A stretch of DNA of 44,965 nucleotides from Treponema sp. (GCA_031288975.1 JAITQK010000180.1:1-44965), one strand, 5' to 3'; counted from the stretch's first letter, positions 24,131-32,255 are shown. Notes: generated by a model from the sequence alone, not told the origin. Program-made: numbers and translations.

Positions 24131-25120
24131 ATGAAGATAGCCCTTGTATTGCTAATGGTTAGCTTGATGGTCCCTGTTTTTGCCGAGCCCCCGGGGATGA
24201 GTGATCGGGATTTTCCCGATTCCCTCTTTATATCCGCCATTGGCATGGGTGCTACGGCGAAGGAGGCGGAAATCAACGCCTTGAGCCAAATTTCCTACTA
24301 CTTTAAGACTACTGTACAGGCAGAGGAACAGCTCATCTCCCAGTACAATCAGGTGATTTCGGGGAAGCATACTGAGGAATTCAGACGAACAGAGATGGGG
24401 AAGAACGTGAAGACCAGCACTGAGGCTGAATTCCGGGGAGTCCGGTTCACCGACCCCTGGTACAATCCTCAAACAAACACATGGACGATCCGGGGGTATA
24501 TCAACAAGCATGAGGCCCTGGAAAACTATCGGAAACGAATCGATACCAATTTGACCATTGTCGCGTATCTGGTAGACATGAGCAGTCAGCAGACCGAATT
24601 GCTCTATCAGTATTGGTACTTAAAGGATGCTGTGGCCATCGCCCGGCTCATTGAGGCGGATATCCGGGCCTCTGCGGATGTGGCAGAATCGGGGGCTAAC
24701 GCCCAATTCCAGGAGGTTCTGGTCTTTATCCGAAATATCATCACGGACTACAACGGGTTCCGGTCCAGGATCACCTTTGATGTGCATATTGACGCTGATT
24801 CTAATGGCCGGGTAGAGCGGAAACTTTTCCAGGTGCTTGAGAGGAACAAGTACGTGTCTGATCCGGATCGCGGCATCTACATCATCGTGGGAGAGATTAC
24901 CCTCTCAGAGGAAGAGCTGCCTGCGGGTTTCTTTGTTCGTGCCGGTATTGAACTGCAGATGCTGAATAAGGAAGGGGAGGTACTTTTTTCCTATAGTACC
25001 AACTATCCTCGCCACGGTTCCAAGAATGTAACTATGGCGTACAATGCGACGTTCCGGGATATTGAACAAGACCTGGAAAGGAACTTTATTGCAGGATTTA
25101 ACGCCTTTATAGGCGATTAA
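24131..25120 (+). CDS. Exported LPP20/FlgP-like protein
   Basis: 329 aa with signal peptide MKIALVLLMVSLMVPVFA (cleavage before EPPG). Residues about 30-150 read FISAIGMGATAKEAEINALS and QISYYFKTTVQAEEQLISQY. This is the LPP20-type pattern (GxGxxxxxAxxxAxxxIA..) found in FlgP and many treponemal envelope proteins. The C-terminal half (about 150-329) includes RKLFQVLERNKYVSDPDRGI then YIIVGEITLSEE, which recalls CsgG-like sheets. No lipobox. The gap to the previous gene is 9 bp, so they are likely co-translated. Confidence 0.65.
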   Translation: MKIALVLLMVSLMVPVFAEPPGMSDRDFPDSLFISAIGMGATAKEAEINALSQISYYFKTTVQAEEQLISQYNQVISGKHTEEFRRTEMGKNVKTSTEAEFRGVRFTDPWYNPQTNTWTIRGYINKHEALENYRKRIDTNLTIVAYLVDMSSQQTELLYQYWYLKDAVAIARLIEADIRASADVAESGANAQFQEVLVFIRNIITDYNGFRSRITFDVHIDADSNGRVERKLFQVLERNKYVSDPDRGIYIIVGEITLSEEELPAGFFVRAGIELQMLNKEGEVLFSYSTNYPRHGSKNVTMAYNATFRDIEQDLERNFIAGFNAFIGD

Positions 25121-25151
25121 ATTAATTTTTTAATCAATCAGGAGGATTGAT

Positions 25152-25667
25152 ATGAAGAAAGCGGTTTTGGTTTCAGCGGCGATTTTCGCCCTGATGTTGA
25201 GCAGTTGTGTAAGCGAACCTGCGCCTCAAGAGGCCCCTCGCGCCGGTGTTCCACCGGAGGTCAGCAAGTGGAATGAAGAGCATGGCGGGGATACGTTCTC
25301 CGGTATGGGTATTTCCACGTTTGATAACGAGTCGGATGCGTTGCAGCAGGCAACCATGCTGGCCCGGCAGAATCTCGCGGCAAGCTTGGAGACTGAGGTG
25401 GCGGCGATATCTGAAAACTACGTGCAACGGTCTGAAGCGAACGGTGAAACGGATCGAGTGGCCAAATTCAAGGATTCGACCAAGCAGTTGGTGAATCAGA
25501 CGGTTAGCAAGTCCAAGACCTTTGGTCCTTATATGAACGACCGTGGTTCGACCTATATCGTTGTTTATCTGGATAAGCAGAGCACTCAGAAGGATCTGAG
25601 CACCTACGTGGATGATATCTTCTCGGCCACTGAATCAGAATTGAACGACATGCTCGGGGTGAATTAA
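25152..25667 (+). CDS. LPP20-like lipoprotein
   Basis: 171 aa. Lipoprotein signal: IFALMLSSC with Cys19. The mature part TFSGMGISTFDNESDALQQA then TMLARQNLAASLETEVAAIS fits the LPP20 domain (GxGxxxxxxxAxxxAxxxAR..LA). It continues with charged helices and ends NDMLGVN. Shine-Dalgarno AGGAGG, 6 nt before the ATG. Together with the previous gene this gives two LPP20-type proteins in one operon; in Vibrio and Campylobacter such proteins (FlgP) form outer-membrane rings around the flagellar motor. Whether that applies here is not known. Confidence 0.75.
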   Translation: MKKAVLVSAAIFALMLSSCVSEPAPQEAPRAGVPPEVSKWNEEHGGDTFSGMGISTFDNESDALQQATMLARQNLAASLETEVAAISENYVQRSEANGETDRVAKFKDSTKQLVNQTVSKSKTFGPYMNDRGSTYIVVYLDKQSTQKDLSTYVDDIFSATESELNDMLGVN

Positions 25668-25769
25668 CCTTATTTTCTCCTGGTACGGGTGGCGGTGTTC
25701 ATCACGCCATCCGTATTTTTTCTATTGGAGATGATTTAGACCAGATTATGAAAAATAATGTATTTAAAG

Positions 25770-25855
25770 AAGAAGAAAAACCACGGAGGACACGGAGGAA
25801 CACGGAGGGAAGAAAGGGATTTTGTATTCTTTCGTGAAATTCTGTGCACAAGGTA
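25770..25855 (+). repeat. Heptamer palindromic element, copy 3
   Basis: It starts GAAGAAGAAAAACCACGGAG (25772-25791). Three CACGGAG units lie at 25782-25808, the centre is GGGATTTTGTATTC, and the right arm is TTTCGTGA, TTCTGTGCAC, degraded at its end. It finishes about 15 nt before the ATG of the next gene, so a hairpin would sit just ahead of its ribosome binding site. Confidence 0.75.
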
Positions 25856-25868
25856 TGGAGGAGTGTTG

Positions 25869-27188
25869 ATGAAAAGATTATTGGTATTGCTTTTCTTGTT
25901 GGCAGGTATGGTTTCTGTTTTTTGCCAAGAAGAAGTGCTTGTGTTGGATGATGCGTTGCGGAATTCTGTGACGTATCTGGCGGACCGGCTTCCCAAAGGG
26001 GCCATTGTGGTGGTGCGTGATTTCACGACTGACAGCGACCGGCTCACCGACTATATTGTCGATAGACTGACTGAGTATATGGACAGTGTTGGGGGATTCA
26101 CGGTGGTGGAGCGGAAAAACCTGGAAGCTATCGAGGAAGAGCTGGATATACATCAGTCCGGTGAGGTGAGCGAGGCCACTGCCCAGGAGATCGGGCAGAA
26201 ACTGGGGGCGCAGATCGTGATTGACGGGTCCTTGGACTTTATAGGGAAGGAATATCAGTTGTCGATCAAACCGATTGAGGTTGCGACTGCTGCGGTCAGG
26301 GCGCCTCACAGCGAGCGGGTCAGTTTTAACCGGCTGCTTGCGGACCTGTTGGGGATTCCCCTTCCTCTGAAGGGCATTACGGTAAGCAGCCTACCCAAGA
26401 AGACGGTCTACAAGCGGCGCGAAGCATTTGAGTCTTCGGGCATAGTGGTAACCGGGACCTACATCGACGATTCTACCGAAGTGGTAAGCGGTTACACCTT
26501 GAATCCTGCAGAGGGAGACAAGCAGATTACTGCGGGAAGTGGGAAAAAAACCATAACTGTTACCTATAATGACCAGAGCACCACATTTACTATTACGGTG
26601 AACGCCGGTGAAGCGTGGAGCAGCAAGTGGCTATATTTCGGAGCCAGAGCTGGCATTTCCCCGCGGTTCTACAAACTTTCTGATGATATCAGCGGCGAAG
26701 TTGAATCACCCGGGATCAGCTTTGAGGCAGGCGCGCATTTCGCCCTACAGATCATCCGTCCTTTAGCGGTGCAGATCGAAGTACTGTACACTGCGGATAA
26801 AGTCAAGTATTCGGGTGATGGGTACGAGGCAAGCTTTGAGTCCCATTCGCTGATGTTCCCGGCGCTTCTCAAACTCACGTTCAGGCCGGGGAATTTCCTG
26901 ATAGCGGCGTTTGGCGGCGCTTACTTTACCCTGCCTCTGGGTGAGTTGAAGACAACAAGTACTGGTGACGAGGCCGGTTCTTTTGACGTATCTATCCCAA
27001 TCGGTCTCATTGGCGGTCTTAACTTCGGGCTGAAGCTTGGTCCTGGGGTGCTCTTTCTGGACGCCCGCTATGCCAGGGAACTGGGGAATACGAGCATCGA
27101 CGACGGCAAGGGGCACTTGGCGATTTACTCCCGGGGCATGATGTCGTTCACGCTGGGCTATGAGATCGGGATTATCACGAGGAAATAA
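25869..27188 (+). CDS. CsgG-like / Ig-like / outer-membrane beta-barrel fusion protein
   Basis: 439 aa. Signal peptide MKRLLVLLFLLAGMVSVFC, with cleavage or possible lipid attachment around Cys19 before QEEV. Residues about 35-150 are CsgG/LpoB-like (GAIVVVRDFTTDSDRLTDYI, GGFTVVERKNLEAIEEEL, LGAQIVIDGSLD). Residues about 190-245 resemble a bacterial Ig-like group-3 domain (SGIVVTGTYIDDSTEVVSGY, ITVTYNDQSTTFTITVNAGE). From about 250 to the end there are alternating amphipathic strands (LYFGARAGISPRF ... LGYEIGIITRK) that look like an eight-stranded outer-membrane barrel. The start at 25869 has GAGGAG; the upstream extension is translated repeat DNA. An unusual domain combination. Confidence 0.7.
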   Translation: MKRLLVLLFLLAGMVSVFCQEEVLVLDDALRNSVTYLADRLPKGAIVVVRDFTTDSDRLTDYIVDRLTEYMDSVGGFTVVERKNLEAIEEELDIHQSGEVSEATAQEIGQKLGAQIVIDGSLDFIGKEYQLSIKPIEVATAAVRAPHSERVSFNRLLADLLGIPLPLKGITVSSLPKKTVYKRREAFESSGIVVTGTYIDDSTEVVSGYTLNPAEGDKQITAGSGKKTITVTYNDQSTTFTITVNAGEAWSSKWLYFGARAGISPRFYKLSDDISGEVESPGISFEAGAHFALQIIRPLAVQIEVLYTADKVKYSGDGYEASFESHSLMFPALLKLTFRPGNFLIAAFGGAYFTLPLGELKTTSTGDEAGSFDVSIPIGLIGGLNFGLKLGPGVLFLDARYARELGNTSIDDGKGHLAIYSRGMMSFTLGYEIGIITRK

Positions 27189-27211
27189 TTTTTTCTATTA
27201 AGGATGACTGT

Positions 27212-29326
27212 ATGAACAAGCAGAAGGTTTTACCGGCATGGGCGGGGCTGTTCTTTGTCGCGCTGGTGATGATGTTGATCGGTTGTGAGATACCAACTGA
27301 TGATAAATTTGAGTTCCCGATAAGCGGGAGCGAGACAAGTACGGGGGGACTATTACCTGCACCGGAAATTGTAGTTGATGGAACCACCCTTAAACTAACT
27401 TGGAGTCCCTCGCCTGAAGCAACTGGCTTTGATATTTATCGAAGGCGTATCCTTAAGGAAGAGGATATAGCGAAAAAAAACGATGAAGGTAATCCCTTGT
27501 GGGAAGATCTCAAGGCTGGTGATTGGAACGTCGAGCAATGGGAAGATGCCGCTGTTGTTGGAATGGTCTTCACAGAAGAACAACAGACCCCTTTACACGT
27601 AGAACAGGCAAGCTATGAATTATACGACTATTTCACTGAGAAAAATGAGACGTATGGGTATCTTGTACTGGAGTATTACTATAATGTCCGCAAGGATGTC
27701 ATGATAAAAACATCAGGGTGGTCGAAGGCGGTCAAAGGCCTTGTAAATGATAAATTTCTGGCGGTAGAGGGAGAGGTTCAAGCTACCTATACTCAAGAAA
27801 CAGGCCGTGTAATCTTTAGTCCCCCTTTGAAACTACCGGAGCCGCACGCCAGGGCGGGTATCAGTAAAATACTATTGGGGTTTGGCTATGCTAGCGATGA
27901 CTCTTTAGGGTATCCTTATAGCAATCACCTTTATGATAAAGCAGTACCTGAAATTAATCTGAGAACATTAAAATTTGAAGATTTTTTTGATAAATCCGTC
28001 TCGTTCAATATTGACTATTGGCCAGTCTATGAAGCAAGAAATTCTGGTTCTCCCAATATACATATACTTCTTATTCCCAATTATCATGTTACACAAAGCG
28101 GAGACGATTGGAAGAATATCTCAGTGCGTGAAGGCAATGAAGGGCTGGAAAAACCCATGATGCCGCAGAATCTGCACATAACGGGAGTAACAGAAAGCAC
28201 CATAAGTCTTGCGTGGGAGGTTACGTCAGGGGCGACAGAATACCGGATATACCGTTCCGATAATCAGGATTCGGGGTATGAAAAGGTTCAAACGGTATCT
28301 AATACATCGTACACTGATACGGAACGAAGTCCTTCTACTACCTATTGGTATCAGATATCCGCCTATAATAGTGTAGAAGAGGGATTAAAAACAAAGGCTA
28401 TATCTGCAACAACAACTGCGCAAGGGGTAACACTTCCCGACGCTCCTCAAAATCTGAGGGAAACAGCGATACCAACAGCGAATACTATAAGCATCGGGTG
28501 GGACGCTGTAGCAGGAGCGACAGGGTACTATGTGTACCAGGGAGAAAACAACGATCTGATAGGGACGGTGCAGGCGCCTACAACATCGTATACAAATACC
28601 GGTTTGACTCCAAACACGCCTTATTCTTACACCGTAGCCGCGTATAACAGCAATGGAATTGGTCCAAAGTCGGTATATATCACGTGCCGAACTAAGGCAA
28701 CAGGCAATTCTGGTGATACGCTTACAGCACCCACTGGAGTTAAGGCAACGGCACAGTCTGATGGATATATCAAAGTAGAATGGAATGCCGTGAGTGGGGC
28801 AAAAGGGTATGAAGTTCATTTTTCGGAAAGACCGAATGGGAACTATTATTACTATGATGCGGTATCGACTGATGAGACTTGGTACATTGATGAGGATGTT
28901 AATCCTGGAGATACTTGGTATTACAAAGTGCTTGCGTATAACGATGCAGGAAGCGGACCCTTGTCCGATTACGACTCCGCAACAGCGCTGACACCTAGTT
29001 CCGATGTGCCATCCTCGTTCCTTGGTGCTCCGCAAAAATTCCATGCTGAACCTAGATCTGATGGTATTATGCTAACTTGGGATGCTGTTCCAGGCGCGGA
29101 AGGATATACGATCTATTGGTCAAACGAGGAAAATGGTAACTACTTAGCATCGGAATTTCATTTTGATGTTCCTGCTACCCCAAATCCTTACTATCTCGAT
29201 ACTGAGATACCAGAGGAGGAGTATGGGCAGACATGGTATTACAAAGTACTCGCATACAAAAACAGCGGTGCAGTGACTAGTGAGCTTTCTGCTGTAGCAT
29301 CAGTGGTAGTACCTACTCTTAAGTAA
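27212..29326 (+). CDS. Lipoprotein with fibronectin type III repeats
   Basis: 704 aa. Lipoprotein signal with Cys25 in MMLIGCEIP. A first FN3-like unit near residue 50 (APEIVVDGTTLKLTWSPSPE, ATGFDIYRR) is interrupted by a unique region of about 230 residues. Four clear FN3 units follow at about 315-405, 410-495, 505-595 and 605-700, each with a P..LxAxxxSDGxIxxxWDAVxGAxGYxIY core and a TxYxxxxLxxxTxYxYxVxAYN strand. Likely a surface lipoprotein for adhesion or glycan/protein binding. It follows the barrel gene by 23 bp and closes the operon. Base composition is slightly more AT-rich than upstream genes. Confidence 0.8.
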   Translation: MNKQKVLPAWAGLFFVALVMMLIGCEIPTDDKFEFPISGSETSTGGLLPAPEIVVDGTTLKLTWSPSPEATGFDIYRRRILKEEDIAKKNDEGNPLWEDLKAGDWNVEQWEDAAVVGMVFTEEQQTPLHVEQASYELYDYFTEKNETYGYLVLEYYYNVRKDVMIKTSGWSKAVKGLVNDKFLAVEGEVQATYTQETGRVIFSPPLKLPEPHARAGISKILLGFGYASDDSLGYPYSNHLYDKAVPEINLRTLKFEDFFDKSVSFNIDYWPVYEARNSGSPNIHILLIPNYHVTQSGDDWKNISVREGNEGLEKPMMPQNLHITGVTESTISLAWEVTSGATEYRIYRSDNQDSGYEKVQTVSNTSYTDTERSPSTTYWYQISAYNSVEEGLKTKAISATTTAQGVTLPDAPQNLRETAIPTANTISIGWDAVAGATGYYVYQGENNDLIGTVQAPTTSYTNTGLTPNTPYSYTVAAYNSNGIGPKSVYITCRTKATGNSGDTLTAPTGVKATAQSDGYIKVEWNAVSGAKGYEVHFSERPNGNYYYYDAVSTDETWYIDEDVNPGDTWYYKVLAYNDAGSGPLSDYDSATALTPSSDVPSSFLGAPQKFHAEPRSDGIMLTWDAVPGAEGYTIYWSNEENGNYLASEFHFDVPATPNPYYLDTEIPEEEYGQTWYYKVLAYKNSGAVTSELSAVASVVVPTLK

Positions 29327-29384
29327 AAGAAGTAGATACGCACTATCAATGACTGTGCCTAGACAGGTACGGTCATTGTGGCTG

Positions 29385-29500
29385 TAAGGAAGAAGAAAAC
29401 CACGGAGGACACGGAGAAACACGGAGGAAGAAAGATATTCTATATTCCCTCTGTGAAACTCCGTGGGTACTCCGTGGTGAATCTTTTGCGATTGAAAGAA
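29385..29500 (+). repeat. Heptamer palindromic element, copy 4
   Basis: It starts GGAAGAAGAAAACCACGGAG. The left arm has CACGGAG, CACGGAG(A) and CACGGAG units. The centre reads TATTCTATATTCC and the right arm has CTCTGTG, CTCCGTGGG and CTCCGTGG. The tail TTTTGCGATTGAAAG is shared with copy 5. Confidence 0.8.
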
Positions 29501-29640
29501 GAAAAGGAAGAGAGAAAGGCGGAGGGTGGAATTCTTTGATCGGCATGTCTTACTTCCTCCTAAAAAAATTATATTGTCGGGATTCCACCTTCCACCCTTC
29601 TTTGGAGGGGGAGGGGGAGAAGAAGGAGGAGAAGAAGAAG
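29501..29640. other. Non-coding stretch with an inverted repeat and a polypurine tract
   Basis: Between repeat copies 4 and 5. GGTGGAATTC (29525-29534) faces GGATTCCACC (29580-29589), a near-perfect inverted repeat. A nearly pure purine tract runs from about 29604 into copy 5. The frames here encode only repeat-derived low-complexity peptide. Confidence 0.4.
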
Positions 29641-29776
29641 AAAAACCACGGAGGACACGGAGGAACACGGAGGGAGGAAGGAAGGAAGGAAGAGGTTTTG
29701 TATTCTCTTCGTGAAACTCCGTGGGTACTCCGTGAAACTCCGTGGTAAATTCTTTGCGATTGAAATGAAAAGGAAA
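29632..29776 (+). repeat. Heptamer palindromic element, copy 5 (fullest copy)
   Basis: It starts GAAGAAGAAAAACCACGGAG. The left arm has three CACGGAG units, followed by GGAAGGAAGGAAGG slippage. The right arm has CTTCGTG and then three CTCCGTG units (29717-29744). The outer CCACGGAG pairs perfectly with the last CTCCGTGG. The tail TTCTTTGCGATTGAAA matches copy 4. It ends about 20 nt before the GxxExxY gene. Confidence 0.8.
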
Positions 29777-29793
29777 AGTTACAGGGAGGAACT

Positions 29794-30165
29794 ATGGTAT
29801 TTGAAGAATTAACGAAGAATATTATTAAATGTGCAATGGAAGTTCATTCAGCACTGGGTCCGGGATTGTTGGAACATTCATATAAAGAATGTCTTTTTTA
29901 TAAACTCCAAAAAGAAGGTATGCGGGTAGAAAAGGAAAAAGCTTTACCGCTTGTTTTTGAAGGGGTTACTCTTAATTGCGGTTATAGGATAGATTTATTG
30001 GTTGAAGATAAAATAGTAATTGAATTGAAAAGCGTCAAAAAAATTGAAGACATTCATCTGGCGCAAATACTTACCTATATGAAATTAGGAAAATATACAG
30101 TTGGATTAATCATTAATTTCAATGTATTATCATTAAAAGATGGAATTAAGCGTGTTGTTAATTAG
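29794..30165 (+). CDS. GxxExxY family protein (PD-(D/E)XK-like)
   Basis: 123 aa containing GPGLLEHSY (residues 23-31), the signature for which the GxxExxY family (TIGR04256/PF13366) is named. The PD-(D/E)XK-like core follows: RIDLLVEDKIVIELKSV, in which Asp and ExK correspond to the usual metal-binding residues. It ends VGLIINFNVLSLKDGIKRVV, typical of the family. Shine-Dalgarno AGGGAGG. The gene is visibly AT-rich (roughly one third G+C by eye) against a G+C-rich chromosome, and palindromic repeat copies lie on both sides. This suggests it arrived with, or moves with, those repeats. Biochemical function unknown. Confidence 0.88.
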   Translation: MVFEELTKNIIKCAMEVHSALGPGLLEHSYKECLFYKLQKEGMRVEKEKALPLVFEGVTLNCGYRIDLLVEDKIVIELKSVKKIEDIHLAQILTYMKLGKYTVGLIINFNVLSLKDGIKRVVN

Positions 30166-30167
30166 AA

Positions 30168-30262
30168 GGAGAAGAAAAACCACGGAGGACACGGAGGAAC
30201 ACGGAGGGAGGAAGAGGTTTTGTATTCTCTTCGTGAAACTCCGTGGGTACTCCGCGAAAAGG
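30168..30262 (+). repeat. Heptamer palindromic element, copy 6
   Basis: It starts GGAGAAGAAAAACCACGGAG. Three CACGGAG units (30180-30206), the centre TTTTGTATTCTC, and the right arm CTTCGTG, CTCCGTGGG, CTCCGCG. It starts just after the GxxExxY stop and ends at the Rpn-like gene fragment. Confidence 0.8.
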
Positions 30263-30267
30263 TGGAG

Positions 30268-30420
30268 ATGGACTACTATGCGAACATGTCCGCTTTCCGG
30301 GAAGAGGGTCAGGAGCAAAAGGCGATTGAGATTGCCCGGAACATGAAAGTCGCTCGGTTTCCATCGGACCAGATCATGACCTTAACCGGTCTTTCCCTTC
30401 AGGAAATTGAGGAGTTGTAA
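30268..30420 (+). pseudogene. C-terminal remnant of an Rpn-like PD-(D/E)XK nuclease/transposase gene
   Basis: 50 codons reading MDYYANMSAFREEGQEQKAI, EIARNMKVARFPSDQIMTLT and GLSLQEIEEL. This matches the tail of Rpn/PDDEXK-family proteins (xxAREEGxEEGxxEIAxxxKxxGxxxExIxxxTGLSxEEIExL). The nuclease part is gone; repeat copy 6 begins where it should be. A GGTGGAG lies directly before the ATG, so a small protein might still be made. It may be a relic truncated by the repeat. Confidence 0.6.
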
Positions 30421-30443
30421 ACGCTGTTTTCAAACCTTCCTTG

Positions 30444-30511
30444 CGTGCCTTATGTGGGGCACGTCCGGGTCTGTGGGGGCTCCGGGGAGATAACTCCCCG
30501 GTTCTACCCGG
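30444..30511. terminator. Compound GC-rich hairpin region between convergent genes
   Basis: CGTGCC (30444-30449) pairs with GGCACG (30458-30463). CCGGGT (30465-30470) pairs with ACCCGG (30506-30511) and encloses a perfect 8-bp stem, CCGGGGAG (30482-30489) with CTCCCCGG (30494-30501), loop ATAA. The region lies between the Rpn fragment and convergent lysC, so a two-way terminator is possible, though the T-runs are poor. A structured repeat is the alternative. Confidence 0.4.
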
Positions 30512-30552
30512 CAACCATAGGAGCAATACGTTTCTGGATCACCTCGCTTTAT

Positions 30553-31887
30553 TTAACAGAAAAAAGCCTTGTGCAGCTTTTTGACCACCTCCGCGGCCTG
30601 GGTATCATCCACAATAAAACTGATGTTCACTTTGCTGGCCCCCTGGGAAATCATCTGCACCTGTATGTCCAAGGCGGCGCATACCCCGAAGGCCCGCTGC
30701 AGGATCTCTGAAGACCGGCGTACATCCCCGATGATGGTAACGATGGCCTTGCCGGTTTTGATCGTTATCGAGGCAATCCGCGAGAGGTCCTCTTGCAGGG
30801 CTTTCAGCGTATTAGCTGCATCTATGGTCAGCGAGATGGAAACCTCACTGGAGGCGACCATGTCCACGGAAATGCAGTGTTTGGCAAAGTTGGAAAATAC
30901 CTCTGCCAGGAACCCGTATTGGCCCACCATCCTGGTGGATACGATGTCCACCAGGATAACATTCTGCCGGGAGGTAATCGCGTGGACCGGTCCGGTCCTT
31001 TGTTCCAAAGAAGCGACAATCCGGGTTCCCGGGGCTTCTGGATTATAGGAATTCTTCACCAAGACCGGGGTTCCGGTTTTGGCACAGGGCTGCATGGCCC
31101 GCGGATGGAGCACTTGCGCGCCGAAATAGGCCAGTTCCGCTGCTTCCTCGTAGGTAATCGCCTCCAGGGGCCGGGCATCAGGCACTAGCCGGGGGTCTGC
31201 GGTGAGGATCCCGTCCACGTCCTTCCAGACCTGGACTTCCTCTGCCCGGCACGCCGCGGCAATGACCGTGGCGGTGAGGTCCGAACCACCCCGTCCCAGG
31301 GTGGTGATGGCGCCGTTCCCGTCCTTGGCAATGAACCCCGTAACCACCGGCAGGATACCCTCCTCGATGAGGGGCTTCAGTTTGCCAGGAATCAGGTTCC
31401 AACTTTCCTTTGAAAGCCACGCTGCGGAGAATTGTGAATCCGAAAGAAACCCTGCATCCCATGCATCCAGGGCCTGGGCTTTAATCCCGATGGAGTTGAA
31501 GTAGGCGGCGGTGATCCGTATCGAAAGCCGTTCCCCAAAGGACACGAGGTAATCCCTGGTCTTGCTGGTTAACTCCTTGATGAGGGATATACCGGTGAGG
31601 AGATTCTGCAGTTCTTCCAGCAGGGGCCTGATTTCCTCCTGAACTGAGAGCTTCAGTTCCTGTATGGTTTTTATATGAAGGTCCGCTATTTTATCAATTG
31701 ATACTGGCCTTTTTCCCGCTTTCAGCACCTCCTCGGCAGCCTCCAACAGGTGATCCGTGGTATCCCCCATAGCGGACAATACGAGTACCGGCTTCCGTTT
31801 CAGTTCCGGTCCCACAATCTGAGCAACATAACGGATCCGCTCCGCATTGGCAACCGAGCTGCCTCCGAATTTCATCACAATCATCAT
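30553..31887 (-). CDS. lysC: Aspartate kinase
   Basis: Phosphorylates aspartate, the first step toward lysine/diaminopimelate, threonine and methionine. About 444 aa: N-terminal [39 protein letters not shown], and a [11 protein letters not shown] loop, all diagnostic. Two C-terminal ACT regulatory domains (about 305-444) include [21 protein letters not shown] monofunctional enzyme without a fused homoserine dehydrogenase. The start is 31887 or 31884 after CAGAGG; the open frame to 31932 lacks a ribosome binding site. Single gene on the minus strand, downstream of tRNA-Lys in the same direction. Confidence 0.93.
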   Translation of the reverse strand: MMIVMKFGGSSVANAERIRYVAQIVGPELKRKPVLVLSAMGDTTDHLLEAAEEVLKAGKRPVSIDKIADLHIKTIQELKLSVQEEIRPLLEELQNLLTGISLIKELTSKTRDYLVSFGERLSIRITAAYFNSIGIKAQALDAWDAGFLSDSQFSAAWLSKESWNLIPGKLKPLIEEGILPVVTGFIAKDGNGAITTLGRGGSDLTATVIAAACRAEEVQVWKDVDGILTADPRLVPDARPLEAITYEEAAELAYFGAQVLHPRAMQPCAKTGTPVLVKNSYNPEAPGTRIVASLEQRTGPVHAITSRQNVILVDIVSTRMVGQYGFLAEVFSNFAKHCISVDMVASSEVSISLTIDAANTLKALQEDLSRIASITIKTGKAIVTIIGDVRRSSEILQRAFGVCAALDIQVQMISQGASKVNISFIVDDTQAAEVVKKLHKAFFC

Positions 31888-32019
31888 GTACCTCTGAGTT
31901 TCTTCAATAAAATAAGACTCAAAACCCGGCATATCAGGGTTTATATAATGAGAAACCTATCAAAGAATAAATATCTATACAATCATAATCAAGGGGAATT
32001 TCTTCATTTTTAAATACCA

Positions 32020-32092
32020 TGAGCCGCGAAGGGATCGAACCTTCGACCCGCAGATTAAGAGTCTGCTGCTCTACCAGCTGAGCTAGCGGCCC
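32020..32092 (-). tRNA. tRNA-Lys (anticodon CTT)
   Basis: The minus strand folds as a full cloverleaf: acceptor GGGCCGC with GCGGCTC, D-arm TAGCTCAGCTGGTAGAGCA, anticodon arm CAGA-CTCTTAA-TCTG with CTT, and T-arm GGTTCGATCCC. The 3' CCA is not encoded. Confidence 0.95.
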
Positions 32093-32119
32093 ATACAAAA
32101 TCATTTACTTATATTATCT

Positions 32120-32148
32120 ATAATACAAAAAAGAACCAAACAAGTCAA
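32120..32148 (-). promoter_or_regulatory. Promoter of tRNA-Lys
   Basis: Minus strand TTGACT (32148-32143), 17 nt, TATTAT (32125-32120), about 27 nt before the tRNA 5' end. Confidence 0.6.
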
Positions 32149-32154
32149 GTTCCT

Positions 32155-32184
32155 TTGATTCTTTTTTCAGATTTTCTCTATAAA
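32155..32184 (+). promoter_or_regulatory. Possible promoter of pth
   Basis: TTGATT (32155-32160), 18 nt, TATAAA (32179-32184), about 65 nt before the pth start. Divergent from the tRNA-Lys promoter. Confidence 0.4.
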
Positions 32185-32255
32185 AAGTGGTTCGTGCGGT
32201 TCTGCTCTTAATATTTTACGGTATTTATAGTACATTGCAACGGGAGATTCACCTT

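Noticed and set aside
25758-25868. Extension of the barrel fusion protein starting MYLKKKKNHGGHGGTRREE
   Set aside because: The peptide is the translation of the palindromic repeat; the real start with signal peptide and ribosome binding site is at 25869. The same repeat-derived peptide appears in frames at 29526 and 29536.
30445-30711. An 88-codon plus-strand frame across the hairpin cluster and the end of lysC
   Set aside because: It runs antisense into lysC, covers the stem-loops and has no family resemblance.
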